Counted from the first letter of the stretch, positions 1-6,744 are shown. The stretch: 7,177 nt of DNA from JAKEGN01 sp964465665 (GCA_964465665.1 CAYXKM010000207.1:1-7177); one strand, 5' to 3'. Notes: generated from the letters alone by a model not told the origin. Program-made: numbers and translations.

Positions 1-2
1 TT

Positions 3-884
3 CGCGGTGCCGGCGATGCCTCGATCGCACTCAGGGCACTGATACTTGCAAACGCGATCAACATCGTACTGGATCCCTGTCTGATTTTCGGCCTGGGTCC
101 ATTCCCGGAACTTGGTGTCACAGGAGCAGCCGTCGCGACCACGATCGGTCGCGGCACGGGCGTCGTTTATCTTTTCTACAAGCTCTTTTCCTCGCGTGGC
201 CGTCTCCGGCTTCAGGCGCGACACCTGGCGGTGCGACCGGCCCTGATTCGCCGCATGATTCAGATATCGGCCGGCGGCATTGGCCAGTTCCTCATCGCAA
301 CCTCGAGCTGGATTGCAGTCATTCGCATCGTCGCACTTTACGGCAGTGCGCCCATCGCGGCGTACACCATTGCCATACGCATGCTCGAATTCGCGTTTCT
401 CCCCGCATGGGGTCTTGGCAATGCCGCGGCAACACTGGTCGGACAGAACCTCGGCGCGAACAAACCCGAGCGCGCCGAAAAAACGGCGATGCAGGCTGCC
501 CGATACAATACGGTGTTCATGGCGGCTCTGGGTTTCGCGCTCGTCGTTTTTGCACCGCAGGTCGTCGGATTGTTCACGAGCGACGAGTCTATTCTGCCAT
601 ACGGGATCAGCTGCCTGAGAATTCTTGGTATAGGCTTTCCCCTGTATGCCGTCGGCATGATCATGACCCAGGCACTGAACGGAGCAGGCGACACGAAGAC
701 ACCGTCGCTTCTCAACTTTGTCTGTTTCTGGGTACTGGAAATTCCGCTGGCCTACTGGCTGGCGAGAACCGCGGGACTTGGTCCGAACGGCGTCTTCATT
801 GCGATCGTAACCGCAGAATCGATCCTGTCGGTGCTGGGTTACCTGGTGTTTCGCAGGGGTGCCTGGAAGTTGCAGCAGGCATGA
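3..884 (+). CDS. MATE family multidrug/cation antiporter, C-terminal part (5' end outside window)
   Basis: This is an inner-membrane MATE (multidrug and toxic compound extrusion) transporter. The family exports drugs or metabolites in exchange for Na+ or H+. The reading frame is open from position 3, so the gene starts upstream of the window; the GTG at 231 is internal, because the sequence before it is clearly MATE-like. About 293 residues are visible, and family members usually have about 450. The fragment opens with a GAGDA motif (residues 2-6), followed by a hydrophobic stretch with an LDPCLIFG segment typical of the end of the first six-helix bundle. The matching GAGDTKTP motif of the second bundle lies at about residues 227-234, which fits the pseudo-twofold MATE fold. 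Several further membrane segments are visible, with a short basic tail. Its stop overlaps the start of the ABC ATPase (ATGA, 881-884), so the two are probably cotranscribed. The substrate cannot be told. Family assignment is secure. Confidence 0.93.
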   Translation, partial: RGAGDASIALRALILANAINIVLDPCLIFGLGPFPELGVTGAAVATTIGRGTGVVYLFYKLFSSRGRLRLQARHLAVRPALIRRMIQISAGGIGQFLIATSSWIAVIRIVALYGSAPIAAYTIAIRMLEFAFLPAWGLGNAAATLVGQNLGANKPERAEKTAMQAARYNTVFMAALGFALVVFAPQVVGLFTSDESILPYGISCLRILGIGFPLYAVGMIMTQALNGAGDTKTPSLLNFVCFWVLEIPLAYWLARTAGLGPNGVFIAIVTAESILSVLGYLVFRRGAWKLQQA

Positions 885-1687
885 GCACCGCACCGCTGAT
901 TGAAATGAGAAATGCCACTGTATACCGTGGCAAGACCCGGGTCTTCGATCGATTCAGCCTGACCATCCCCCAGCACGAGCCGGTCGCCATTCTCGGTCCG
1001 AATGGCTCGGGCAAGACGACTTTGCTGAAAGTAATCAATCGTGAAATCTATCCGGTACAGGACGACGTATCGTCGGTGCGCATTCTGGGCCGTGACCGTT
1101 GGAATGTCTGGGCCTTGCGCTCGCGTATCGGTATCGTTTCTCATGACCTGCAGGCGCACTACGACGCGAGAGCTACCGGACTCGACGTCGTTCTCTCGGG
1201 ATTTCACTCGAGTATCGGTGTTCATGGCATGCTCGCCGGCCGCATAACCGCTGCGCAACGGGAACTCGCGTATGCGACATTGAAGAACCTTGATGCCCAC
1301 GACCTGTCAGGCAGGTGCTACACCGATATGTCGACCGGCCAGCAGCGGCGTTGCCTGCTCGGCCGGGCGTTGGTGCACGATCCGGACACATTGATTCTCG
1401 ACGAACCGACGGCGGGGCTGGATCTTGCCGCTGCCTTTGACTACCTGGCGCGCATCCGCCGCCTGTCCGAGGCCGGTCGGAACATCGTCCTGGTCAGCCA
1501 CACACCAGGTGAAATTCCCACGGCAATTCAACGGGTTATACTGCTACGTTCCGGCCAGGTCGTTGCCGATGGCAAGAAGGACATCGTACTCACGGAACAC
1601 AACCTGCAACGCACTTACGGCATCCAGGTACGGATCGCAGTGGTTGCCGGCCACTATTTCACCTATCCGGCAGAGAGCCGTGAATGA
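881..1687 (+). CDS. ABC-type ATPase, YlmA/ModF-like (COG1119-type), no permease alongside
   Basis: A 268-residue cytoplasmic ATP-binding cassette protein. The sequence shows Walker A GPNGSGKTT (residues 39-47), an ABC signature in the variant form STGQQRR (151-157), Walker B with D-loop LILDEPTAGLD (171-181) and the switch histidine in LVSHT (H207). Where most ABC ATPases have the Q-loop glutamine, this protein reads RIGIVSHDLQ (82-91). That form, with WNVW and LRSRIG before it, recalls YlmA and the ModF/PhrA group, to which I assign it by recollection of family motifs. The start is the ATG at 881, which overlaps the MATE stop. The frame is open upstream to at least 407, but that part is MATE coding sequence read out of frame. 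No transmembrane permease or binding-protein gene adjoins it. It may work with an unlinked permease or as a soluble ATPase; its link to the MATE protein is inferred from the overlap only. Confidence 0.9.
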   Translation: MSTAPLIEMRNATVYRGKTRVFDRFSLTIPQHEPVAILGPNGSGKTTLLKVINREIYPVQDDVSSVRILGRDRWNVWALRSRIGIVSHDLQAHYDARATGLDVVLSGFHSSIGVHGMLAGRITAAQRELAYATLKNLDAHDLSGRCYTDMSTGQQRRCLLGRALVHDPDTLILDEPTAGLDLAAAFDYLARIRRLSEAGRNIVLVSHTPGEIPTAIQRVILLRSGQVVADGKKDIVLTEHNLQRTYGIQVRIAVVAGHYFTYPAESRE

Positions 1688-1801
1688 CCGGGCGGCGAAC
1701 TGCCGGGTAGCTCGTCACGCAGGGCCGGGGGTTGAATGGATTTCGAAAACGTGACGGAATAGGATGCAACCGGTATCTGATCGGCATAGCCTCGAACCAT
1801 T

Positions 1802-2524
1802 ATGTGTCGACCGTCCCTGATATCGGGTCTCCTTGCCGGATTGATCGCGGCCCGCCCATCGATTGCTGCCGCCCCGGATACCACATCCGATATCGTGACC
1901 GGCGTTACCAACATCGGCATCGGTGTATTCGTCATCTCGATTGCCGTTGCTTTGCTGCTGACGCTTTTCTTCCGTGCATCCGCCACCCACATCGGCAGAA
2001 TGATAACCTCCCGGCTTGGCAGGAGACGGATCAGGAAGATACTAACCGAAAAAAGCGCAAACATACTGGATGACTTCATTCTGCCGGGCGCTTATGGTGG
2101 CCTGACGCACATCGATCATGCCGTGCTGACCTCGGGTGGAATTCTTTGCATACAAACCAAACACTACAACGGCTTGGTCTTCGGCAATGCAGACGAACCA
2201 CAGTGGACCAATGTCGATGGCATACACAAGCGCAAATTTCTGAATCCGCTTATACAGAATGAAGGGCGCAGCAAAGCGCTGAAAAAGATCGTGCCAGATG
2301 TGCCGGTGGCAAATCTGGTCGTTTTCACCGGTTCCGTCCAGTTTGCTTCGCCGCTCGAAAAAAACGTCATCCATATTCGCGACCTTAAGAATTACATTGC
2401 ACGATTCGTGTTCGGCCCGTGCAAGATCAGCGACTGGGATGCCGCTTGGTTGAGTGTGCGGGCTGCAGCACTTACCGACGAAGAATCCCGCAAGGACTTT
2501 CGCGCACAGCTCAGTTTCTCCTGA
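1802..2524 (+). CDS. Membrane-anchored NERD (nuclease-related) domain protein
   Basis: A 240-residue protein. Residues 1-24 resemble a signal peptide (hydrophobic core, AAA before PD), and residues about 35-57 form a strong membrane helix. The basic stretch RLGRRRIRK (71-79) follows, so the C-terminal domain is probably cytoplasmic. Residues about 80-180 match the NERD domain: THIDHAVLTSGGILCIQTK (102-120), then NG and a conserved-type W135. The putative PD-(D/E)XK catalytic set is D105, Q118 and K120. Glutamine in place of the usual NERD glutamate is tolerated in relatives such as Mrr, so activity is not excluded. NERD proteins are suspected DNA-processing enzymes, but most are uncharacterised. 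The start is the only ATG after an in-frame TAG at 1787, though no clear Shine-Dalgarno precedes it. GC over 2101-2340 is about 51% by hand count, lower than sampled lines of nearby genes (about 67-70%), hinting at transfer. It stands alone between unrelated genes. Confidence 0.8.
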   Translation: MCRPSLISGLLAGLIAARPSIAAAPDTTSDIVTGVTNIGIGVFVISIAVALLLTLFFRASATHIGRMITSRLGRRRIRKILTEKSANILDDFILPGAYGGLTHIDHAVLTSGGILCIQTKHYNGLVFGNADEPQWTNVDGIHKRKFLNPLIQNEGRSKALKKIVPDVPVANLVVFTGSVQFASPLEKNVIHIRDLKNYIARFVFGPCKISDWDAAWLSVRAAALTDEESRKDFRAQLSFS

Positions 2525-2588
2525 ACCCGCCCGGCGCCGCGCGGTCGGTCCCTTCGGAATCGGTCTCCCCATCCGGGCCTGCCGCGCA

Positions 2589-2601
2589 TTGCATGATGCA
2601 A
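2589..2601. repeat. 13-base palindrome TTGCATGATGCAA
   Basis: This is a perfect inverted repeat with 6-base arms around a central G. It lies upstream of the -10 box of the DUF819 gene and shares its last base with the next palindrome. Its position and symmetry suit an operator for a dimeric regulator, but this is inference; I do not recognise it as a named site. Confidence 0.45.
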
Positions 2602-2617
2602 ACCCGTCGCACGGGTT
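2601..2617. repeat. 17-base inverted repeat AACCCGTCGCACGGGTT
   Basis: The arms are 7 bases (AACCCGT and ACGGGTT) around a 3-base loop, perfectly paired. It lies 77 bases after the NERD stop and just upstream of the -10 box at 2623. It could be a weak terminator for the NERD gene, but no run of T follows, so an operator is at least as likely. Confidence 0.45.
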
Positions 2618-2622
2618 CTGGT

Positions 2623-2628
2623 TATAAT
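2623..2628 (+). promoter_or_regulatory. Consensus -10 box (TATAAT) for the DUF819 gene
   Basis: A perfect sigma-70 -10 hexamer lies 31 bases before the ATG at 2660, which predicts a transcript start near 2635 and a leader of about 25 bases. At 16-18 base spacing there is no recognisable -35 box; the sequence there falls in the AACCCGT palindrome. Lack of a -35 box suggests dependence on an activator, or that the palindromes control access. Confidence 0.5.
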
Positions 2629-2655
2629 CGATGCTCCCATCGAACAAGAGCATCG
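2629..2655. repeat. Inverted repeat overlapping the predicted transcript start and leader of the DUF819 gene
   Basis: Arms CGATGCTC (2629-2636) and GAGCATCG (2648-2655) pair perfectly over 8 bases around an 11-base loop. The repeat ends four bases before the ATG at 2660. It covers the expected transcript start and the place where a ribosome binding site should be. It could be an operator or, if transcription begins early enough, a hairpin limiting translation. Confidence 0.45.
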
Positions 2656-2659
2656 GGTC

Positions 2660-3856
2660 ATGTCCCAAGTTGCCATCAGTTCCCCAGGCGGCGTACTCGC
2701 TGTTCTGTGTCTGGTTGCTGCATTCTGGTTTTATGTCGAGATGTTGACGCAGTGGAAATTTTTTCAGTACCTGCCTCCCCTGATTTTCATCTACGCGACC
2801 CCTGTACTTCTCAATAACCTTGACGTAATTCCCTCGTCTTCGCCTGTGTACTCGGGCCTCAGCAGCTTTGCGCTGCCCGCATTCATCGTCTTGATGCTCA
2901 TCAAGGTCAACGTGCCCGCGGCAATCAGGATCATGGGTAAAGGCGTGCTGGTGATGCTCATGGGTACTGCAGGAGTCATCGCCGGCGGGGTCGCCGCCTA
3001 TGTCATCGTGCATCGATGGCTGGAACCTGACGCCTGGACGGGCTTCGGGGCTCTTGCCGGAAGCTGGATCGGCGGTACCGGCAATATGGCCGCTACCAGT
3101 GAAATGCTGGGTACGCCGCCGGAGCAGTTCGGGCTCGCAGTTCTCGCCGACAATGTCGTTTACATCGTCTGGCTGCCGATCCTGCTGGCGTCACGCAATA
3201 TTGCCGGATGGTTCAACACATGGGCCAGGGTGCCGGAGAATCGATTGCGCATGATGGACGCGGCGGCAAACGTGGCGCTCGACGAAGAGCGCACGCCGGA
3301 AATGCGCGACTACGTATTTCTTGCTGCCATCGCTGTCGCTGTCACCTGGATTTCCGCGGCCCTTGCATCGATCCTCTTCGCCGGCATGATGGCGAGAGCG
3401 CCAGGACTCGAAGTCGTCCTGTCAGAATCGACGTGGCGCATTCTGTTGATTACGACGATCGCGCTGCTGTTGTCGTTGACACCGGTCTCAAGATTGCCGA
3501 ATGCAACGGCCATGGGCACGGCCTTGATTTACATATTCGTCGCAGGAATGGGTGCGCGGGCAACGGTCGCGGGTTTCGGTCAGGCTCCGGCGTTCCTCTT
3601 CGGTGCGTTCATCTGGATCTTCATACACGGTGCGTTCTGCGTACTGGGCGCAAGATTGTTCCGAGTCGATATCCACAGCGTTGCCATCGCCTCGGCCGCA
3701 AACATCGGCGCTGCCGCTTCGGCCCCGATCGTCGCCGCATTTCACAGGCCGAGCCTGGTACCCGTATCCATTCTCATGGCGTTGATCGGTTATGCACTTG
3801 GCAATTACCTGGGCCCGATGACTGGCCATCTGGCGCGCATGGCGGTCGGTCAGTAG
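2660..3856 (+). CDS. DUF819 (YjcL-like) multi-pass membrane protein
   Basis: A 398-residue integral inner-membrane protein, about the usual length of the DUF819 family. Hydrophobic segments are visible at roughly residues 11-28, 36-52, 68-84, 94-118, 157-177, 218-243, 258-275, 285-305, 310-332, 340-360 and 366-384. Family-typical stretches include GSWIGGTGNMAA (134-145), ADNVVYIVWLP (163-173) and the C-terminal SAANIGAAASAP (345-356), all rich in small residues as in transporters with re-entrant or broken helices. No transport substrate is established for the family to my knowledge, so I give none. The start is the first possible in-frame start codon near the -10 box at 2623. The ribosome binding site is poor (CGGGT only). 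The gene seems to have its own promoter, and 84 bases separate it from the MBL gene, which could be read from the same transcript. Confidence 0.88.
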   Translation: MSQVAISSPGGVLAVLCLVAAFWFYVEMLTQWKFFQYLPPLIFIYATPVLLNNLDVIPSSSPVYSGLSSFALPAFIVLMLIKVNVPAAIRIMGKGVLVMLMGTAGVIAGGVAAYVIVHRWLEPDAWTGFGALAGSWIGGTGNMAATSEMLGTPPEQFGLAVLADNVVYIVWLPILLASRNIAGWFNTWARVPENRLRMMDAAANVALDEERTPEMRDYVFLAAIAVAVTWISAALASILFAGMMARAPGLEVVLSESTWRILLITTIALLLSLTPVSRLPNATAMGTALIYIFVAGMGARATVAGFGQAPAFLFGAFIWIFIHGAFCVLGARLFRVDIHSVAIASAANIGAAASAPIVAAFHRPSLVPVSILMALIGYALGNYLGPMTGHLARMAVGQ

Positions 3857-3929
3857 CCCTCCGAAACCGGCGCAGTTGAAGATGCTTGCGAAATTGACTA
3901 TACGACTCGACGACTCGCGGCCTGATGCC

Positions 3930-3933
3930 GGAG
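3930..3933 (+). promoter_or_regulatory. Ribosome binding site (GGAG) of the MBL-fold gene
   Basis: GGAG lies 7 bases before the ATG at 3941, which fixes that ATG as the start and places the hydrophobic anchor at the N-terminus. Confidence 0.65.
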
Positions 3934-3940
3934 CGCGGAC

Positions 3941-4951
3941 ATGACACGGCTGTTGCGACGAATCCGCACGATCGTTTTGCTGTTACTGCTGCTGGTTGTC
4001 GCGGCTGCTGCTGTCATAGCGCAGTTGTGGCAGACCCGGGCGGACCTGTCGGAACTGGGCTGGTCAACGGCAATGCCGGGCGATGGGCCGGCTGGCAGCG
4101 TAACCGTCACCTGGTTTGGCGTATCGACGCTGCTGTTCGATGACGGCGAAACGCAAATACTGATAGACGGCGCGTTCACGCGGGTGCCGCTTGTACACGT
4201 ACTTACGCTGCGACGAATTTCATCCGACATCGCCACGATCAATCACACCCTCGCCAGGTACCGGATCAATCGGCTGGCGGCGATCATTCCCGTGCATTCG
4301 CACTTCGACCACGCCATCGACGTGGGTCACGTGGCCAACCGCAGCACCGCAGTTGTGCTCGGCTCCGAATCCACGGCCTACATTGCTCGCGGAGCCGAGG
4401 TGCCGGTCGACCAGAGCCAGATTCTTGCAAGCGGCGAATCGCGACAGTTCGGAGCATTCACCATTACATTGCTGGACTCGCGGCATGCGCCAATCGGGTT
4501 CGGCGACAACGGCTGGCTTCCTGGCGCGATAGACGAACCACTCGTACAGCCGGCTCGCGTGACGGCGTGGCGCGAGGGGGGCAGTTACTCAATTCTCATT
4601 GGTCATCCGCGCGGCACGACCTTGATTCAGGGCAGCGGCGGTTTCATCAAGGACAACCTTCGCAATTACCCGGCGGACGTTGTGATGCTGGGTATCGCCG
4701 GGCTCGCCAAGCTGGGACGCGAATATGTCGACGAACTCTGGCATGAAACCGTTACGCAGGTCGGTGCCCGCCGCTTGTTCCCGATCCACTACGATGACTT
4801 CACGATGCCTCTAGGGGATATACGCCTGTTTCCCAATGTGCTGGACAATGTCGTTCGCACCGCCCGCTGGATCGATGAAATCTCGGCCACGGAAGAGAGT
4901 CCCGTCGACATCAAATTGCTTCCGTTCGGCCAGACAACACTGCTGTACTAG
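3941..4951 (+). CDS. Membrane-anchored metallo-beta-lactamase-fold hydrolase
   Basis: A 336-residue protein with a short basic N-terminus and one strong hydrophobic segment (residues about 10-28). It is either a signal anchor or an uncleaved signal peptide, so the enzyme domain probably faces the periplasm. The MBL metal motif HSHFDH lies at 119-124 (H119, H121, D123, H124). H182 in DSRH and H283 in PIHYDD are likely further ligands, and D76 in LIDGAF matches the conserved early aspartate. Where many UlaG-like relatives have a GD(T/S)G motif with the bridging aspartate, this protein has QGSGGF (230-235), so S232 replaces the aspartate. I recall similar serine-containing members, so this may mark a subfamily. 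The substrate is unknown; the wider group includes lactonases, phosphodiesterases and other hydrolases. It ends 8 bases before the stop of the converging GIY-YIG gene. Confidence 0.87.
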   Translation: MTRLLRRIRTIVLLLLLLVVAAAAVIAQLWQTRADLSELGWSTAMPGDGPAGSVTVTWFGVSTLLFDDGETQILIDGAFTRVPLVHVLTLRRISSDIATINHTLARYRINRLAAIIPVHSHFDHAIDVGHVANRSTAVVLGSESTAYIARGAEVPVDQSQILASGESRQFGAFTITLLDSRHAPIGFGDNGWLPGAIDEPLVQPARVTAWREGGSYSILIGHPRGTTLIQGSGGFIKDNLRNYPADVVMLGIAGLAKLGREYVDELWHETVTQVGARRLFPIHYDDFTMPLGDIRLFPNVLDNVVRTARWIDEISATEESPVDIKLLPFGQTTLLY

Positions 4952-4959
4952 AACCTGTC

Positions 4960-5358
4960 TCAGAAATCGGCGCGGCCGGGAACAGACTGCGACAGAAAGC
5001 CATCGATGACGGCATCGACCTGTGCGACGTTCTCCTTGCGTACACGCGGCAGGTTCCGGACACGATACTCGATCCGGCTTGCCTGGCTGCGATTGCCGAT
5101 ACACCGCTGATAAAGAAGCTCCAGTGGCCGGCGGCCACGCAGGTATTTCGAGCCTCGGGTTCCGGATTGGTGTTCATCGTACCGGCGCGCGACATCCGTG
5201 GTGATCCCGGTATAAACGGCGCCATCCGCGCAGCGCAGCAGGTACAAACTCCAGCTCGTGGTCGTGCCGTCGCTTTCGCCGGTTTCGTCCGCGGCAGGCG
5301 GGATTCCGGGAGACCGCCCGGACTGTGATTTTCCTCGGACCTGCCCGCGGTCAGGCAT
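4960..5358 (-). CDS. GIY-YIG domain protein (UPF0213/YhbQ-like)
   Basis: Taken from the ATG at 5358-5356, this is a 132-residue protein. A low-complexity, probably disordered head (residues 1-34) precedes a compact GIY-YIG domain. The GIY-like strand is WSLYLLRC (36-43) and the YIG-like strand is VYTGIT (48-53). They are followed by ARRYDEH (57-63) with the candidate catalytic R58 or R59, GSKYLRGRRPLEL (69-81), and E97 in RIEYRVR as the metal-binding glutamate. Size and motif order match the single-domain UPF0213/YhbQ group, whose reported activity is on nucleic acid. The frame continues upstream to 5463, but that part overlaps the previous gene heavily. The chosen ATG overlaps the Imm10-like stop by 8 bases (ATGCCTGA), which suggests translational coupling. 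No terminator is visible between it and the convergent MBL gene. Confidence 0.85.
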   Translation of the reverse strand: MPDRGQVRGKSQSGRSPGIPPAADETGESDGTTTSWSLYLLRCADGAVYTGITTDVARRYDEHQSGTRGSKYLRGRRPLELLYQRCIGNRSQASRIEYRVRNLPRVRKENVAQVDAVIDGFLSQSVPGRADF

Positions 5359-5722
5359 GTCCGCCTTCAAGGCGGTCACCCAGGATGCGAAATGCGCCAA
5401 CCTCAACACTGGCTCGATTCTCGTCGTTGTTTTCGTAGGTGACGACGATCTCCATGGCACCATTCAGTTCGGCCGCTGGTTCACGCAATTGCAATGTAAG
5501 CATCCCGCCGGTCATACGCGCTTCCATGATGAGATCGTGACCGACGAACTCGTTCTCATTCATCTCTATGTAGATAGCATCGTCGAAGTCCTCGCCGTCC
5601 GCACGCATCAGCAGAAGATAGTCCTCGATGTCACCGGATTTTCTCGTCTTCGCGAAAAACAGTATCATCGCGTCATTTCTGACGTCGAATGCCACGGTGT
5701 CGTAGTGTCGATTATCGGTCAT
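5351..5722 (-). CDS. Small acidic protein resembling Imm10 immunity proteins
   Basis: A 123-residue soluble, acidic protein with no signal peptide or membrane segment. The pattern resembles Imm10-type immunity proteins as I remember them: an early strand (ILFFAKT), DYLLLMRA, then DDAIYIEMNENEFVGHD, alternating strands (MLTLQLREPAAEL), and a late IVVTYEN followed by a helix-like end. Imm10 is known from polymorphic-toxin loci, but Imm10-like proteins also occur alone. No conserved catalytic residues stand out. I chose the ATG at 5722. An in-frame TTG at 5746, preceded by AAGGGG 11 bases upstream, is an alternative that adds 8 residues. It lies 57 bases after the acyltransferase stop, on the same strand, and overlaps the GIY-YIG start. 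Without a profile search the family call is tentative; the coding call is stronger because of the overlap and the protein-like composition. Confidence 0.6.
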   Translation of the reverse strand: MTDNRHYDTVAFDVRNDAMILFFAKTRKSGDIEDYLLLMRADGEDFDDAIYIEMNENEFVGHDLIMEARMTGGMLTLQLREPAAELNGAMEIVVTYENNDENRASVEVGAFRILGDRLEGGHA

Positions 5723-5779
5723 GGGCCCTGATCGATGCGGGTGCAAGCAGAAGTTTACCCCTTGTTCGGGCCAGTGTAT

Positions 5780-6718
5780 CTAGGCCGCAGATTCAGCCTG
5801 TATTTCCGAGATCCTCGCATCCTTCTCGCTCCAGAGGTCGGTCAGCCAGCGGTGAAACCTGCCGCGAAAGTCACGGTCACCGGAGTAATCGCCGGAGATC
5901 ATCCATTCCTCGACCGGTCGCCTTATGATCTCGATGACCACGCGATCGAAGTCACCGCACATCATGTCCCAGAACCGGGTCGGGCCGGTCGGATAGACTA
6001 TGGTCACATCGAGTATCGCGTCGAACATGCTGCCCATCGACGCCAGGGCAAGCGCTATGCCACCGGCTCGGGGTGGCAGCAAGTGATTGAACGGCGAATT
6101 TCGTTTCGCGCGTTTTTCTGCGGTTGACCGCGTGCCTTCGATAAAACTTATTACGGACGTGGGCGTGTCACGAAATTTCTCGCAGGCAATACGGGTCGCT
6201 TCCAGGTCTTCGCCCTTTTTTTCCGGATGCCTCGCCAGGTAAGACTTCGGATGGCGTTTCATGAATGGCATGTCCATCGCCCACCAGGCGACGCCAAGCA
6301 CCGGGAACCAGATCAACTGTTTTTTGATGAAAAACTTCAAAAAGGGAATGCGGCGGTTGAATACGGTTTGCAGTGCAACGATGTCAGTCCATGTCTGGTG
6401 GTTGACGACAACGAGATACCAGCCGCCACGGCTCAGATGCTCGATGCCGCGAACATCCCATGCCGTGGTGTTGCCGAGCGACAGGATGGCGGCATTGACC
6501 GTTACCCAGTTTTCACCCATTGCCATGATCCAGCGCGTCATCTGTCGGCGAAACCGGGGTACGGGCAGCAGCAACTTGAGAATGGCGAACAGGATCAGCG
6601 GGATGAACCAGAATATGGTGTTGAGGGTGATCACGGTAAACGTGACGATGCCCTGAATCTGCCTGGAAACCTTTCTTATCAACTGCTTGCCATTCGATTT
6701 CTGCCCCGATCGTCTCAT
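5780..6718 (-). CDS. PlsC-family 1-acylglycerol-3-phosphate acyltransferase, YihG-like
   Basis: A 312-residue membrane-associated acyltransferase. The PlsC/LPLAT motif I NHQTWTD (106-112) supplies the catalytic H107 and D112 (HX4D). Motif III is FIEGTR (192-197) with E194, G195 and R197, and a motif IV-like LPPRAGG (214-220) follows. A hydrophobic segment at about 24-50 anchors the N-terminus. IPFLKFFIKKQLIWFPVLG (124-142) and the following WWAMDMPFMKRH recall E. coli YihG, a second lysophosphatidate acyltransferase besides PlsC. The expected reaction is transfer of a fatty acyl chain to the sn-2 position of lysophosphatidic acid at the inner membrane. The start is the ATG at 6718, one base after the stop of a four-codon leader ORF that carries the strong Shine-Dalgarno. 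The Imm10-like gene follows after 57 bases on the same strand. Confidence 0.9.
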   Translation of the reverse strand: MRRSGQKSNGKQLIRKVSRQIQGIVTFTVITLNTIFWFIPLILFAILKLLLPVPRFRRQMTRWIMAMGENWVTVNAAILSLGNTTAWDVRGIEHLSRGGWYLVVVNHQTWTDIVALQTVFNRRIPFLKFFIKKQLIWFPVLGVAWWAMDMPFMKRHPKSYLARHPEKKGEDLEATRIACEKFRDTPTSVISFIEGTRSTAEKRAKRNSPFNHLLPPRAGGIALALASMGSMFDAILDVTIVYPTGPTRFWDMMCGDFDRVVIEIIRRPVEEWMISGDYSGDRDFRGRFHRWLTDLWSEKDARISEIQAESAA

Positions 6719-6719
6719 T

Positions 6720-6734
6720 CTAGCCCGATTCCAT
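6720..6734 (-). promoter_or_regulatory. Possible four-codon leader ORF (M-E-S-G-stop) before the acyltransferase
   Basis: On the minus strand ATGGAATCGGGCTAG is followed by one base and then the acyltransferase ATG. The leader ATG sits 10 bases after a strong Shine-Dalgarno, GGAGGG (6750-6745). The acyltransferase ATG is 26 bases from that site and in another frame. Ribosomes could load at the leader and restart at the gene, coupling the two. It may equally be chance; no experiment is implied. Confidence 0.35.
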
Positions 6735-6744
6735 CGGATATTTT

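Noticed and set aside
407..880. Upstream extension of the ABC ATPase frame
   Set aside because: It overlaps MATE coding sequence in another frame and encodes an Arg-rich sequence without domain character; the ATG at 881 starts a normal ABC domain.
1764..1820. 18-codon ORF after AGG, overlapping the NERD start
   Set aside because: It is very short, has no recognisable content and runs into the NERD gene out of frame; nothing separates it from chance.
2525..2588. GC-rich stretch after the NERD stop as a possible terminator
   Set aside because: It offers only short, imperfect pairings and is not followed by a T run.
2042..3013. 323-codon minus-strand ORF
   Set aside because: It lies antisense to the NERD and DUF819 genes, is rich in His, Asp and Arg and shows no domain; both opposing genes have clear family signatures.
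3208..3879. 223-codon plus-strand ORF inside the DUF819 gene
   Set aside because: It is Arg/His/Gly-rich with no membrane or domain pattern, as expected of a shadow frame of GC-rich coding sequence.
5359..5463. Longer start for the GIY-YIG gene
   Set aside because: It would overlap the Imm10-like gene by over 100 bases and adds sequence that looks like a shadow frame; the ATG at 5358 gives a short coupling overlap.
5258..5731. 157-codon plus-strand ORF
   Set aside because: It is antisense to the Imm10-like and GIY-YIG genes. The minus-strand frames give coherent proteins with a coupled overlap, and this one gives no recognisable family.
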